Shown here in pieces: positions 1 to 9,073 of a stretch of 64,000 bases of DNA. The stretch is taken from the NCBI RefSeq assembly GCF_002741015.1, contig NZ_CP016619.1, positions 1 to 64,000 on the forward strand. Reading direction: 5' to 3'. Within the stretch, counting starts at the first letter, position 1. The number at the start of each line of letters is the position of its first letter. The position numbers were made by a program, and so were the translations under genes. The stretch comes from Microvirga ossetica (GTDB taxonomy: Bacteria; Pseudomonadota; Alphaproteobacteria; Rhizobiales; Beijerinckiaceae). Under the pieces are notes generated by a model. It was not told where the DNA came from and ran no database searches. It saw only the letters and a list, made by a program, of their open reading frames with translations.

Positions 1-1164
1 GTCGTGCGCGAGCTTGCGCCCGGCATGAAGGCGCACCTGTGGGGCTACAACGGCCAGTCGCCGGGACCGACCATCGAGGCGGTGCAGGGCGACAAGGTGC
101 GCATCTTCGTCACCAACAAGCTGCCGGAGAACACGGCGGTGCACTGGCACGGCCAGCTACTGCCCAATGGCATGGACGGCGTTGGCGGCCTGACTCAGCC
201 GCACATCCCGCCGGGCAAGACCTTCGTGTACGAGTTCGTCCTGCAAAAGTCCGGCACCTTCATGTACCATCCGCACTCGGACGAGATGGTGCAGATGGCG
301 ATGGGCATGATGGGCTTCGTCGTCGTGCATCCGCGCGACCCGGCCGAGCGCCGCGTCGACCGCGACTTCGTGTTCCTGCTCAACGCCTTCGACATCGAGG
401 CCGGAAGCTACGTGCCGAAGGTCAACACAATGCTCGACTTCAATCTCTGGTGCTGGAACTCGCGCGTGTTCCCCGGTATCGACCCGCTCGTGGTGCGTCA
501 AGGCGACAAGGTCCGCGTCCGGTTCGGCAACCTGACGATGACCAACCACCCGATCCACATGCACGGCTACGACTTCAAGGTCACCGGCACCGACGGCGGC
601 TGGGTGCCGGAAGGCGCAGCGTGGCCGGAGGTCTCGGTCGACGTCGCGGTCGGACAGATGCGCGCGTTCGAGTTCGTGGCCGATGCGCCGGGCGACTGGG
701 CGATCCATTGCCACAAGTCGCACCACACCATGAACGCCATGGGCCACGACGTGAAGACCTACATCGGCGTCAACATGAAGAAGACGGCGGCGGCGCTCAA
801 GAAGGTCGCGCCGGGCTATATGCCGATGGGCGGCAGCGGCATGGGCGAGATGGGCTCGATGGAGATGCCGTTGCCCGACAACACGCTGCCGATGATGACG
901 GGCTATGCCCAGTTCGGCCCCGTCGAGATGGGCGGCATGTTCTCTGTCGTGAAGGTGCGCCCGGGCCTCGCGGCGAACGATTACAAGGATCCGGGTTGGT
1001 ACAAGCACCCGGAGGGAACCGTCGCCTATGAGTGGACCGGCGAGCAGCTTGCCGAGCCCGCCCGTGCGACCTCACCCGACAGCGGCGTCAAGGCAACGGA
1101 GTTCCGTGCCATTGATCCGCGCAAGCGTCCGGTCCGCGCGGCCGGCGGCCACGAAAACCACTGA
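1..1164 (+). CDS. Multicopper oxidase, copper-resistance type (5' end outside window)
   Basis: The reading frame is open from the first base, so the N-terminus lies outside the window. The visible 387 residues hold the usual multicopper oxidase copper motifs: HWHG near residue 48, HPHSD near 90, HPIHMHG at 183-189, and HCHKSHH starting at 236 with the type 1 cysteine at 237. A methionine-rich stretch near residues 275-295 (GYMPMGGSGMGEMGSMEM) resembles the Met-rich segments of CopA/CueO-type oxidases that oxidise Cu(I) in the periplasm. A cupredoxin gene follows 33 bp downstream and CusF-type genes after that, so this is the head of a periplasmic copper-detoxification operon. The substrate is inferred from the family and the neighbours. 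Confidence 0.9.
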   Translation, partial: VVRELAPGMKAHLWGYNGQSPGPTIEAVQGDKVRIFVTNKLPENTAVHWHGQLLPNGMDGVGGLTQPHIPPGKTFVYEFVLQKSGTFMYHPHSDEMVQMAMGMMGFVVVHPRDPAERRVDRDFVFLLNAFDIEAGSYVPKVNTMLDFNLWCWNSRVFPGIDPLVVRQGDKVRVRFGNLTMTNHPIHMHGYDFKVTGTDGGWVPEGAAWPEVSVDVAVGQMRAFEFVADAPGDWAIHCHKSHHTMNAMGHDVKTYIGVNMKKTAAALKKVAPGYMPMGGSGMGEMGSMEMPLPDNTLPMMTGYAQFGPVEMGGMFSVVKVRPGLAANDYKDPGWYKHPEGTVAYEWTGEQLAEPARATSPDSGVKATEFRAIDPRKRPVRAAGGHENH

Positions 1165-1197
1165 TCCCAACCAGAACCATTGCCTAAGGAGCAATCA

Positions 1198-1689
1198 ATG
1201 ACAGTTCGACTATCCACACTCGCAGGAGCGCTTGGTGCGCTTGCCCTCTCAACCACGATGGCCCTTGCCGGACCCGGCGAGGCGGGCCACAGCCACAAGT
1301 CGTTCGCGGCCGGCGAGCCAGGCGATCCGAGCAAGCCTGTCGTTCGCACGATCGAGGTCACGATGAAGGAAACCGAAGATGCGAAGATGCTCTTCGAACC
1401 CAACAAGGTTGAGATCAAGCGCGGCGAACAGGTGAAGTTCGTGCTCAAGAATACTGGCAAGGTCGACCACGAGTTCATGCTCGACTCGGTCCAGAACAAT
1501 GCCAAGCACAAGGTTGCGATGCAGCAGAACCCGGACATGGAGCACGACGATCCGAACGGGAAACGGCTCACGCCTAGTGCCTCGAACGAGATTGTCTGGC
1601 GCTTCACCAAGGCCGGTACCTTCGAGTTCGCCTGCCTGATCCCGGGTCACTACGAGTCCGGCATGCACGGCACCGTCGTCGTCAAGTGA
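1198..1689 (+). CDS. Periplasmic cupredoxin (plastocyanin-like copper protein)
   Basis: The 163-residue product has a signal peptide ending near ALA-24 and one cupredoxin fold. The type 1 copper ligands are complete: His91 in KVDHEF, then Cys146, His151 and Met156 in the C-terminal loop FACLIPGHYESGM. The start at 1198 is chosen because TAAGGAG lies about 7 bases upstream; an earlier in-frame codon gives no signal peptide. It sits between the multicopper oxidase and the CusF-like gene and is probably co-transcribed. It could carry electrons or copper for the oxidase; that role is inferred. Confidence 0.9.
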   Translation: MTVRLSTLAGALGALALSTTMALAGPGEAGHSHKSFAAGEPGDPSKPVVRTIEVTMKETEDAKMLFEPNKVEIKRGEQVKFVLKNTGKVDHEFMLDSVQNNAKHKVAMQQNPDMEHDDPNGKRLTPSASNEIVWRFTKAGTFEFACLIPGHYESGMHGTVVVK

Positions 1690-1733
1690 TGGCCCTAACC
1701 CCTTCGTCATCACGATCCCAAAAGGAGTTTCCC

Positions 1734-2024
1734 ATGAAGCGTATCGCTATCAGCCTGATCGCCACCCTCGCTCTGTCGGGCGCTGCCCTCGCTCAGAACC
1801 TGCCAGAGGTCTCGGGCACCGTCGAGAAGGTGGACACGTCCGCCGGCAAGATCACCATTGAGCATGGTGCGATCCCGAACCTCAACATGGATGCCATGAC
1901 CATGGTGTTCCGCGCGCAGGATCCCGCCCTGCTCAAGGACGTGAAGGCCGGTGACAAGGTCCAGTTCACCGCCGACCGCGTCAACGGCCAAATCTCCGTC
2001 ACGTCGCTCAAGAAGGGCAAATAA
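1734..2024 (+). CDS. CusF-like periplasmic copper chaperone
   Basis: A 96-residue protein with a signal peptide (cleavage after ALA-20) and one CusF beta-barrel domain. The metal-binding segment keeps a histidine (H44) and the two methionines of the MTM motif (M55, M57). The tryptophan that caps copper in enterobacterial CusF is replaced by methionine (M52). Start ATG 1734 has AAAGGAG 6 bases upstream. The next gene carries two more copies of the same domain, very similar at the DNA level, so this is a local domain expansion. It probably delivers Cu(I)/Ag(I) to efflux or oxidase partners. Confidence 0.9.
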   Translation: MKRIAISLIATLALSGAALAQNLPEVSGTVEKVDTSAGKITIEHGAIPNLNMDAMTMVFRAQDPALLKDVKAGDKVQFTADRVNGQISVTSLKKGK

Positions 2025-2103
2025 GGCCCCAGCTGCCCTGCAACCGGTGCTCGAGACCCACCCTTGCGGGGCAGCCCCTCCCTCCGTCCAGCGAGAGACT
2101 GCC

Positions 2104-3084
2104 ATGAAACGCCTGACCACCATCCTCACCGCCGTCGGTGCCCTGCTGGCCATCGTCGGCATTGGCCCGGACCGTCTCGCACACGCACAGCCCTCCAAAG
2201 GGGCGCCGGCCGCCTATGAGCGCGTCCGTGAGGTCATGAACGACCGCTTCAAGGACATGAAACTCGTCGGCGATCCCGACAAGGATTTCGCCGCGATCCT
2301 CATTGCCCACCACGAGGACCTGATCTTCCTCGCTCGGACACAGCTCGAGCACGGCGCGGACGAGCAACTGCGCCAAGTCGCCCAGAAGATCCTCGACGAG
2401 CAGCAAAAGCAGATTTCCGAGCTGAAGGAGTGGCAGGTCCGCAACCGACAGGCGGATTATCGCGCCAAGCTTGACCAGCCGCCGCATGGTTCAGGACCGC
2501 TCGACCAGAAGGGTGCGTCAGCTCCTACCCCGCAGGTTCAGGCGGCCGCTCCGGCGCAACCTGCCACGCAGCCGTCCAGCGCAAGCCAACTCCCCACGGT
2601 TTCCGGAACGGTGGAGAAGGTCGATGTGGGCGCTGGCAAGATCACCCTCGACCACGGACCGATCCCGAACCTGAACATGGACGCCATGACGATGGTGTTC
2701 CGCGCCCAGGACCCCACCCTCCTTCAAGGCGTGAAGGAAGGCGACAAGGTGAAGTTCCAGGCCGACCGCGTGAACGGCCAGCTCTCTGTCGTGAGGATCG
2801 ACACCGGCAGGGCGCCATCGGCCCCGTCCCAATCTTCGGCTCAGCCAGCCGCGGCGAATCTCCCCACTGTCTCCGGTACAGTCGAGAAGGTGGACACGGG
2901 CGCCGGCAAGATCACGCTCGACCATGGCGCGATTCCCAACCTGAACATGGATGCTATGACCATGGTGTTCCGTGCGCAGGATCCTGCGATCCTGAAAGGC
3001 GTGAAAGCCGGCGACAAGGTCCAATTTCAGGCTGATCGGGTGAACGGCCAGATCTCCGTCATCAGCATCCGCAAGGCGCGGTAG
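2104..3084 (+). CDS. DUF305-CusF-CusF fusion protein
   Basis: The 326-residue product has a signal peptide (about residues 1-28), a DUF305 helical domain with the AHHEDLIFLA motif (about 35-120), a Pro/Gln/Ala-rich linker, then two CusF domains (about 163-232 and 252-326) joined by another Pro/Ser/Ala linker. Both CusF units carry the same DHG...NMDAMTMVF ligand pattern as the preceding single-domain gene. DUF305 proteins are small periplasmic proteins often found in copper islands. Here three copper-related domains are tethered in one exported chain. Start ATG 2104 follows AGCGAGAGACTGCC. The fusion order is seen directly; a copper-buffering function is inferred. Confidence 0.85.
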   Translation: MKRLTTILTAVGALLAIVGIGPDRLAHAQPSKGAPAAYERVREVMNDRFKDMKLVGDPDKDFAAILIAHHEDLIFLARTQLEHGADEQLRQVAQKILDEQQKQISELKEWQVRNRQADYRAKLDQPPHGSGPLDQKGASAPTPQVQAAAPAQPATQPSSASQLPTVSGTVEKVDVGAGKITLDHGPIPNLNMDAMTMVFRAQDPTLLQGVKEGDKVKFQADRVNGQLSVVRIDTGRAPSAPSQSSAQPAAANLPTVSGTVEKVDTGAGKITLDHGAIPNLNMDAMTMVFRAQDPAILKGVKAGDKVQFQADRVNGQISVISIRKAR

Positions 3085-3192
3085 GCAGAAGACCTCCATC
3101 CGACCCCAATTCCGGGCGGATCGTTGCCGATCGCCGCATTTTCGGACTCACCGCGGCGGTCGGCGACACTCAACAAGAACAAGGAAATGATC

Positions 3193-3741
3193 ATGATTCC
3201 GGTGAAACGGTTCGTTGCCGTTGGAGTGGCTGCCGCCACGATCGCAACCTATTCTCTCCTGCAGCCCTGCACGGCAAAGGCCGGCGATGAAGGAACCGTG
3301 CTCGGAGACCTCGCAGTCTCGCAAATTGCCGCTACACCAGCCCGTGCTGGCGAAACCACCGTGATCACCTTTTCAGTCGAGAATGCAGGAAGCGACCGCG
3401 TTCTCATCACAGGCCTACGTGTGCCCGGAGAAGAGCCGGGACGCATCGTGGGTTTTTTGGGCCAAGGGCACAGCGGTGAAATCGGTTCTCTGCCAGTCCG
3501 GCCTGGTGCTACCGAGACACTGGATGGGAGGAAGATCTGGATCGAAGTCGGTCCCCTCACCCGTGACCTCGAGCCGGATACCACGGTCAACGCGCGCCTT
3601 GTTCTGGGCACCTATGAGACTCCTCTGCCACTCCACATCGGGCCGATCGCCACAGGCTCGACCAACAAGGCGAGCAACGTCGGTGTCGCGAAGACCGCCG
3701 ACCAATCGACAACAGAATCACACTCCCGTGCTGGATGCTGA
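3193..3741 (+). CDS. Exported protein with a PCuAC-like beta-sandwich, ligands not conserved
   Basis: The 182-residue product begins with a signal peptide (MIPVKRFVAVGVAAATIATY). The mature part, with segments such as TTVITFSVENAGSDRV and RPGATETLDGRKIWIEV, resembles the PCuAC/DUF461 copper-chaperone fold. The typical His-Met...His-x-Met copper ligands are absent. It ends with a Ser/Thr-rich tail and a final cysteine. The start at 3193 is preferred over 3187 because AAGGA then lies 7 bases upstream. The stop overlaps the start of the cyclase gene by 7 bases, which suggests translational coupling. The fold assignment is tentative. Confidence 0.6.
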   Translation: MIPVKRFVAVGVAAATIATYSLLQPCTAKAGDEGTVLGDLAVSQIAATPARAGETTVITFSVENAGSDRVLITGLRVPGEEPGRIVGFLGQGHSGEIGSLPVRPGATETLDGRKIWIEVGPLTRDLEPDTTVNARLVLGTYETPLPLHIGPIATGSTNKASNVGVAKTADQSTTESHSRAGC

Positions 3742-5084
3742 ACCGGTCCCGCACTTCGGATTCACATGTGCCGAACAGCGGCATGGCAACAGATGGAGCC
3801 ACGCCGAATCCTGATCACGGGCGGCCCAACGAGCTCCCCGAGCATCTCGAGCGTGATTTCGATCGACGCGCCCTCGTGCCGCGGTTGTTGGTTCTCACGA
3901 TCCTGGGAGCCGCTGCATTCCTCGAGTACGGGCACGGCCATCGGGAGGGCCATTGGATTGTTCTGTTGATCTATGGCTTGACGACGATCGCATTGGCAAT
4001 GTCCTCGCGCGTCGCTGCCGGACACTCATGGTTACCGTGGGCCGCAACAATAACGGATGCAGGATTAGCGGTTTACGTCATTGCCGATCATCTTCCCCGC
4101 GATGCGCATGATCTGCTTCTTGCCACGGATGCCGTCAGCCTGTTTCCGGCCTTCCTCCTTCTCATCCAGACGGGCTTGCGATTGCGGCGCGACCTTGTGG
4201 CAATGTTCACCGGGATCGTCGCCCTGGGTTGGGTCATATCCTTCGCACTCCTCGTCGGATCCGCGTCGCTGCCGGCTCCGAAGAGTCCAAACGCGTTGGG
4301 GTCGCGCCAGGCACTTGCTTTCATCTCTTTTGCGGCGGCGGGAGGCTTCGTCTTCTATGCCGTGCATCGGATGCGGCTGGTGTGGTCGGCGATCCTGCGT
4401 GCGCGATGGGATCGCATGTTGCTGTCGCGCTTCCTACCTGAAGGGGTCGCCACTGAGGTGGTCCGGGGCGAAGAGGCTGCCGAAATCGCCGAGCGCCATG
4501 CCTGCTTGATGTTGATCGACATTCGGGGCTTTTCCGGACTGGCTCGCAGCACGCCCAGCCGTCAGATCATCAGTGATCTTCTGTCGTTCAGACGTTTCGT
4601 CCACGGAGCTGTCTCGCGCCACAATGGCATCGTCGACAAGTACCTGGGCGACGGCGTGCTGGCCGTATTTCTTGACGGCACGCCTGAACAACAGGCTGTG
4701 CGAGCGTTTGAGGCAGCCTCCGAGATCCTGCGCCCTCTCGATACTTGGAAAAGCCATGCCGACGCGCCGTCTGGCATCCATGTCATCGCCACGGTCCACT
4801 GCGGCTTCGTCCTCGCCGGGGTATTTGACGACGGCCGACGCGCCGAGTTCACGGTGCTTGGACCCGCAATGAACGCCCTGCCCCGCATGGAGCGGCGGTC
4901 GAAGGAGGCCAATCTCGGCGTTGTCGTATCAAAGCGGTTCCTGCGTCTTTTGCTTCCCTCCATTCGCGCTCGTATCCATACGCGGCCTGTTGAACGGCGG
5001 CCGGAAGACGGGCAATTGCCCGACATCCTTTCGGTTCGCTTCCATGAAACAGACGTTGACCTCGAAACAGGGACGGCCCCTTGA
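3735..5084 (+). CDS. Membrane-bound class III adenylate/guanylate cyclase
   Basis: The 449-residue protein has an N-terminal region with about six hydrophobic segments (residues 40-225) and a C-terminal class III cyclase domain (about 250-420). Both metal-binding aspartates are visible, in LIDIRGFSG near 256 and in DKYLGDGVLAVF near 300. It would make cAMP or cGMP at the membrane. It overlaps the upstream copper gene by 7 bases and the downstream DedA-type gene by 4, so all three are probably one transcript. ATG 3783 is a possible alternative start. A cyclase inside a copper operon is unusual. Confidence 0.85.
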   Translation: MLNRSRTSDSHVPNSGMATDGATPNPDHGRPNELPEHLERDFDRRALVPRLLVLTILGAAAFLEYGHGHREGHWIVLLIYGLTTIALAMSSRVAAGHSWLPWAATITDAGLAVYVIADHLPRDAHDLLLATDAVSLFPAFLLLIQTGLRLRRDLVAMFTGIVALGWVISFALLVGSASLPAPKSPNALGSRQALAFISFAAAGGFVFYAVHRMRLVWSAILRARWDRMLLSRFLPEGVATEVVRGEEAAEIAERHACLMLIDIRGFSGLARSTPSRQIISDLLSFRRFVHGAVSRHNGIVDKYLGDGVLAVFLDGTPEQQAVRAFEAASEILRPLDTWKSHADAPSGIHVIATVHCGFVLAGVFDDGRRAEFTVLGPAMNALPRMERRSKEANLGVVVSKRFLRLLLPSIRARIHTRPVERRPEDGQLPDILSVRFHETDVDLETGTAP

Positions 5085-5518
5085 ACCATGTCCTGGAGTA
5101 TGCAGGCCTGTTCGCAGCGGCGTTCTTGTCCGCAACAGTTCTGCCGTTCCAGTCCGAGGTCGTGCTGTTCGGGCTTCTCGTCGCCGAGCACTACCAATGG
5201 TGGCTCCTCGTTCTCGTGGCGAGCGTGGGGAACACTCTTGGCTCGGCGGCGAACTGGGTCTTAGGGCGTCTGCTCGCCCAGTTCGAGGATCGGCGCTGGT
5301 TTCCGGTCAAACGCGAGACGATCAAGCGGGCCGAAAGATGGTATCATCGCTACGGACGCTGGTCCCTGCTTCTCAGCTGGCTTCCGTTTATCGGTGATCC
5401 CCTCACGATCGTGGCTGGCGTGCTGCGCGAGCCCTTTCTGATCTTCGTCGCCATCGTGGCAGTGGCCAAGACAGCCCGGTATTTCGCCGTGGCAGCTATG
5501 ACATTCGGGTGGTTCTGA
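5081..5518 (+). CDS. DedA/YqaA-family membrane protein
   Basis: A 145-residue integral membrane protein of the YqaA branch of the DedA/SNARE-associated family, with about four hydrophobic segments and the loop GNTLGSAANWVLGR typical of YqaA. The start is TTG at 5081, overlapping the cyclase stop in a TTGA junction; no better in-frame start is seen. DedA-family proteins include lipid flippases and membrane-homeostasis factors. Its precise role here is unknown. Confidence 0.8.
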   Translation: MNHVLEYAGLFAAAFLSATVLPFQSEVVLFGLLVAEHYQWWLLVLVASVGNTLGSAANWVLGRLLAQFEDRRWFPVKRETIKRAERWYHRYGRWSLLLSWLPFIGDPLTIVAGVLREPFLIFVAIVAVAKTARYFAVAAMTFGWF

Positions 5519-5683
5519 GATGGTGCATTCTGCGCGGCCAAGACACGAACGGATAAACAGTCATGGTCGCAGCTCTCAAAGAGACTTTCGGCAGGACCAG
5601 AACCGCAAAGCAAATGTGCATCAGTTGGCACCGGTCAACCGTGAGCCGTGTTCGAGAGCCAGCAAGCATCCTGACCGGAATGC

Positions 5684-5714
5684 TTGACCTTCCCCTTGTG
5701 GGAAGCCTTAGGCT
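5684..5714 (+). promoter_or_regulatory. CueR/MerR-type promoter-operator for Cu-ATPase 1
   Basis: TTGACC (5684-5689) and TAGGCT (5709-5714) are separated by 19 bases, the long spacer typical of MerR-family promoters. The spacer holds the dyad ACCTTCCC...GGGAAGCC. A second dyad, GGAAGCC-tta-GGCTTCC (5701-5717), overlaps the -10. The same architecture occurs at 11814 and 15198. The ATG of the ATPase lies 35 bases past the -10. The rest of 5519-5749 shows no gene. Confidence 0.8.
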
Positions 5715-5749
5715 TCCCGTTCCCATAGAGGCATAAGCGGAGAACCGCC

Positions 5750-8155
5750 ATGACCCACAGTTCAACCACCAGAGAGCCCGGCCACGAAGGCCACTCCCAT
5801 CATCACGACCATGGCAACCACACGGGACACCACCATCACCAGCATGAGCCTGCAGCAGATGCCGGGAAGGTGAAGGATCCAGTGTGCGGGATGATGGTCG
5901 ACCCGCATACAACTGCGCACCGGGCCCAGTACGAGGGCAAGCCATACTACTTCTGCTCGTCAGGCTGCCAGTCGAAGTTCATGGCCGAGCCCGCGAAATA
6001 CGTCGAGTCCGCAACCGCGCGGAAGGCCGAGCCCGTTCCCGAGGACACGATCTACACCTGCCCGATGCACCCCCAGATCCGACAGGTAGGTCCGGGCTCC
6101 TGCCCGATCTGCGGCATGGCGCTCGAGCCCGTCCTGGCGACAGCCGAGACGGGACCCAGCCACGAGCTCGTCGACATGACGCGCCGCTTCTGGATCGGAC
6201 TTGTCCTGTCGCTGCCCGTGGTGGCCCTGGAGATGGGCGGCCATCTGACAGGCCTCAGCCACACCATCGGCCAGCAGACCTCGAACTGGATCCAAATGCT
6301 GCTGGCGACCCCGGTCGTGCTGTGGGCGGGTTGGCCGTTCTTCGTGCGCGGCTGGCAATCCCTCGTCACGCGCAACCTGAACATGTTCACGCTCATTGCC
6401 ATGGGCACCGGCGTGGCTTGGGTCTACAGCATGGTTGCGACGCTGGCGCCCGACATCTTCCCAGCGGCCTTCCGCGGCCATGACGGCGCGGTGGCGGTCT
6501 ATTTCGAGGCGGCCTCCGTCATCACGGTGCTCGTGCTGCTGGGACAGGTGCTGGAACTCCGCGCCCGCGAGACCACAAGCGGTGCCATCCGCGCCCTGCT
6601 CGACCTCGCGCCCAAAACCGCCCGCAAGATCATGCCCGATGGTACCGAGCAGGAGGTCCAGCTCGACACCGTTCAGGTCGGCGACCGCTTGCGTGTGCGC
6701 CCGGGTGAAAAGGTGCCGGTGGACGGAGCTGTTCTGGAGGGCCGCAGCGCGGTCGATGAGTCGATGGTGACCGGCGAGTCGATGCCGGTGACGAAGGAGG
6801 TCGGCGCCAAGGTGATCGGCGGCACCATGAACCAGTCCGGCGGCCTTGTCATCGAGGCGCAGAAGGTTGGGCGCGACACCATGCTGTCGCAGATCGTCCA
6901 ACTCGTGGCTGAGGCGCAGCGCAGCCGCGCCCCGATCCAGCGTTTGGCCGATCAGGTATCAGGCTACTTCGTGCCGGCCGTGATCGCGGTGGCGGTGATC
7001 GCCTTCGCCGCCTGGGCGATCTGGGGGCCGGAGCCGCAGTTCTCCTACGGGCTCGTGGCGGCTGTGGCAGTCCTGATCATCGCCTGCCCCTGTGCCCTTG
7101 GGTTGGCCACGCCGATGTCGATCATGGTCGGTGTCGGACGCGGTGCTGGGGCTGGCGTGCTGATCAAGAATGCCGAGGCGCTGGAGCACATGGAGAAGGT
7201 CGACACGCTCGTGGTCGACAAGACCGGGACCCTCACCGAAGGCAAGCCTGCCGTGACGGCCATCGTGCCGGCCCCGGGCTTCACGGAGGCTGAGGTCCTG
7301 CGTCTGTCCGCCAGCGTGGAGCGGGCGAGTGAGCATCCGCTTGCCCTGGCCATCGTCGCCGCGGCCGAGAAGCAGGGTATTGCGACCGCGCCTGTGGCGG
7401 ACTTCGATTCCCCCACCGGTAAGGGCGCGCTCGGCACTGTTGAGGGCCGCCGTATCGTGCTCGGCAACAAGGCGTTCCTGGCAGAGCACGGCGTCGATGT
7501 CGCTCCACTCGCGGAGCAGGCCGATAGGTTGCGGGAGGATGGTGCGACTGCGATTTTTGCCGGTGTCGACGGACGCGTGGCGGGCGCCATCGCCATCGCA
7601 GACCCGGTGAAGCCCTCGACGCCTGAGGCGCTTGCCGGGCTAAAAGCCGAAGGCGTGCGGGTGGTGATGCTCACCGGCGACAACTGGACGACCGCCAAGG
7701 CCGTCGCTCGGCGGCTTGGGATCGATGAAGTCGAGGCCGAAGTCCTGCCGGATCAGAAGAGCGCCGTCGTGGACAAGTTCAAGCGCGCGGGCCGGGTCGT
7801 TGCCATGGCCGGGGACGGTGTGAACGATGCGCCGGCTCTGGCGGCAGCCGATGTCGGCATTGCCATGGGTACAGGCACCGACGTGGCGATGGAGAGCGCG
7901 GGCGTGACCCTGCTCAAGGGCGACCTGACCGGGATCGTCCGGGCGCGGCGGCTGTCGCAAGCCACCATGCGCAATATCCGCCAGAACCTGTTCTTCGCCT
8001 TCGTCTACAACGCGCTCGGGGTGCCGGTGGCGGCGGGCGTGCTCTACCCGTTCTTCGGCATCCTGCTGTCGCCGATCATCGCAGCGGCAGCGATGGCCCT
8101 GTCGTCAGTCAGCGTAATTGGCAACGCGATCCGGCTGCGGAGCGTGCGGCTGTGA
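5750..8155 (+). CDS. Cu+/Ag+ P1B-type ATPase with His-rich, YHS and HMBD N-terminus
   Basis: An 801-residue copper/silver-exporting ATPase. In order: a His-rich start (residues 11-32), a YHS metal-binding domain (DPVCGM 43-48, FCSSGC 68-73), a heavy-metal-binding domain (CPMHP 104-108, CPIC 118-121), eight membrane helices, the CPC transport motif at 446-448, the phosphorylation motif DKTGT at 490-494 and the hinge motif GDGVND at 688-693. There is no classical HMA domain, unlike ATPase 2 at 15260. This layout is typical of SilP/CopA-2-like pumps that supply the periplasm or detoxify silver and copper. It is preceded by a CueR-type promoter. Confidence 0.93.
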   Translation: MTHSSTTREPGHEGHSHHHDHGNHTGHHHHQHEPAADAGKVKDPVCGMMVDPHTTAHRAQYEGKPYYFCSSGCQSKFMAEPAKYVESATARKAEPVPEDTIYTCPMHPQIRQVGPGSCPICGMALEPVLATAETGPSHELVDMTRRFWIGLVLSLPVVALEMGGHLTGLSHTIGQQTSNWIQMLLATPVVLWAGWPFFVRGWQSLVTRNLNMFTLIAMGTGVAWVYSMVATLAPDIFPAAFRGHDGAVAVYFEAASVITVLVLLGQVLELRARETTSGAIRALLDLAPKTARKIMPDGTEQEVQLDTVQVGDRLRVRPGEKVPVDGAVLEGRSAVDESMVTGESMPVTKEVGAKVIGGTMNQSGGLVIEAQKVGRDTMLSQIVQLVAEAQRSRAPIQRLADQVSGYFVPAVIAVAVIAFAAWAIWGPEPQFSYGLVAAVAVLIIACPCALGLATPMSIMVGVGRGAGAGVLIKNAEALEHMEKVDTLVVDKTGTLTEGKPAVTAIVPAPGFTEAEVLRLSASVERASEHPLALAIVAAAEKQGIATAPVADFDSPTGKGALGTVEGRRIVLGNKAFLAEHGVDVAPLAEQADRLREDGATAIFAGVDGRVAGAIAIADPVKPSTPEALAGLKAEGVRVVMLTGDNWTTAKAVARRLGIDEVEAEVLPDQKSAVVDKFKRAGRVVAMAGDGVNDAPALAAADVGIAMGTGTDVAMESAGVTLLKGDLTGIVRARRLSQATMRNIRQNLFFAFVYNALGVPVAAGVLYPFFGILLSPIIAAAAMALSSVSVIGNAIRLRSVRL

Positions 8156-8244
8156 CGGCCCGCCCGATCTACCATTGAGCGAGATCAAGGCAGGTCTCCC
8201 GTGGACGGTTCAGAGTTGGACCTGTCCTGATTGGGAGGCCTGCT

Positions 8245-8478
8245 GTGCACACCCCATCGAATCTTTCTTCGACATCCAGGAGTTGGCGGACGGTTTTGGT
8301 CGGCACCTCTTTGGGCTGGGCGGTCACGCTCGCGTTGGCTGCGCTCGGCGTCTACCTCTTCGCGGCACATACGGGCCACACCCTCTCCGCCCTGCCCTAC
8401 CTGTTGCTGCTGGTTTGCCCGCTGATGCACCTATTCATGCATCGCGGCCATGGCCACCATCATGAAAGGCGCGAGTGA
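8245..8478 (+). CDS. DUF2933-type small His-tailed membrane protein
   Basis: A 77-residue protein with two hydrophobic helices. The second runs into LLLLVCPLMHLFMHRGHGHHH, so its end is rich in His and Met with one Cys, the hallmark of DUF2933 proteins found in metal-resistance clusters. It lies 89 bp after ATPase 1 and overlaps the next gene in a GTGA junction. Metal binding is plausible from the residues; function is unknown. Confidence 0.75.
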   Translation: MHTPSNLSSTSRSWRTVLVGTSLGWAVTLALAALGVYLFAAHTGHTLSALPYLLLLVCPLMHLFMHRGHGHHHERRE

Positions 8479-8771
8479 TCGTCGCCAAGCCAAGCCGCCG
8501 GCGGTTGGCCGAGCTCACCTCGGGCGTCGGCGCGATCGTCCTCGGCATCGGGCTCGGAATGTTGGCGGCCGACCGCATCGGCCGCTTTGGTATTCCGCTC
8601 CTGCTGGTCGGTGCCGCAGCCCATACGTGGGGTATGTTCGACAAGCACCGTCTGGGGCATCAGGCCGACGCTCCGAATGTCTGGTGGGAGCTGTTTGTCT
8701 ATTGGGCCTGTTGGATCCTTCTCGGGCGGGCAGGATTTGGTGCCCCAGTCCATCTTTCAGGCTCGTCATAA
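8475..8771 (+). CDS. Small membrane protein, unknown family
   Basis: A 98-residue protein with an N-terminal basic stretch and about three hydrophobic segments. Start GTG 8475 overlaps the DUF2933 stop (GTGA), which supports translational coupling and a real gene. Proteins of this size and pattern (AAHTWGMFDKH, WWELFVYWACW) occur beside copper ATPases, but no function can be assigned. It is the last intact gene of the ATPase 1 transcript. Confidence 0.65.
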   Translation: MIVAKPSRRRLAELTSGVGAIVLGIGLGMLAADRIGRFGIPLLLVGAAAHTWGMFDKHRLGHQADAPNVWWELFVYWACWILLGRAGFGAPVHLSGSS

Positions 8772-8850
8772 CCTCGCTTGCGCCAAAGCTAACAGATGGG
8801 TTCCGAGCCACTCCCATGCTGACGCCGCTGCCTGCCGGCCGAAATCAACC

Positions 8851-9041
8851 AGCCCGTTAACGTTGATCCGCCGCCGGGGTCTGTACTTCGCCTTCCATTG
8901 TAACTCTGCGCACTTCCAGTGGCGGTGGGCCTGCTATATCCGCTCTTCGAGAACTTCATCTCGCCGGTTATCGCTACTATGGCGCTGCCGTTCATCGGCA
9001 TGATCGCGAACGCTTCCTGCTTTCGTTCCACGCAACTTTGA
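8851..9041 (+). pseudogene. P-type ATPase C-terminal remnant, frameshifted
   Basis: Two adjacent frames read like the last transmembrane part of a copper ATPase. Frame 1 (8860-8912) gives TLIRRRGLYFAFHCNSA, matching [17 protein letters not shown] of the intact pump at 5750. After a frameshift near 8914, the other frame gives PVAVGLLYPLFENFISPVI and ends at TGA 9039-9041. No upstream ATPase sequence remains. It is one of four such scraps in the window. Confidence 0.75.
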
Positions 9042-9073
9042 CCGGGCCTCCCGTTGCATGCGAATAAGATTCC

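Noticed and set aside
3193..3741. Naming the exported protein a PCuAC copper chaperone
   Set aside because: The overall beta pattern fits, but the His/Met copper ligands are not present, so only a fold-level resemblance is stated.
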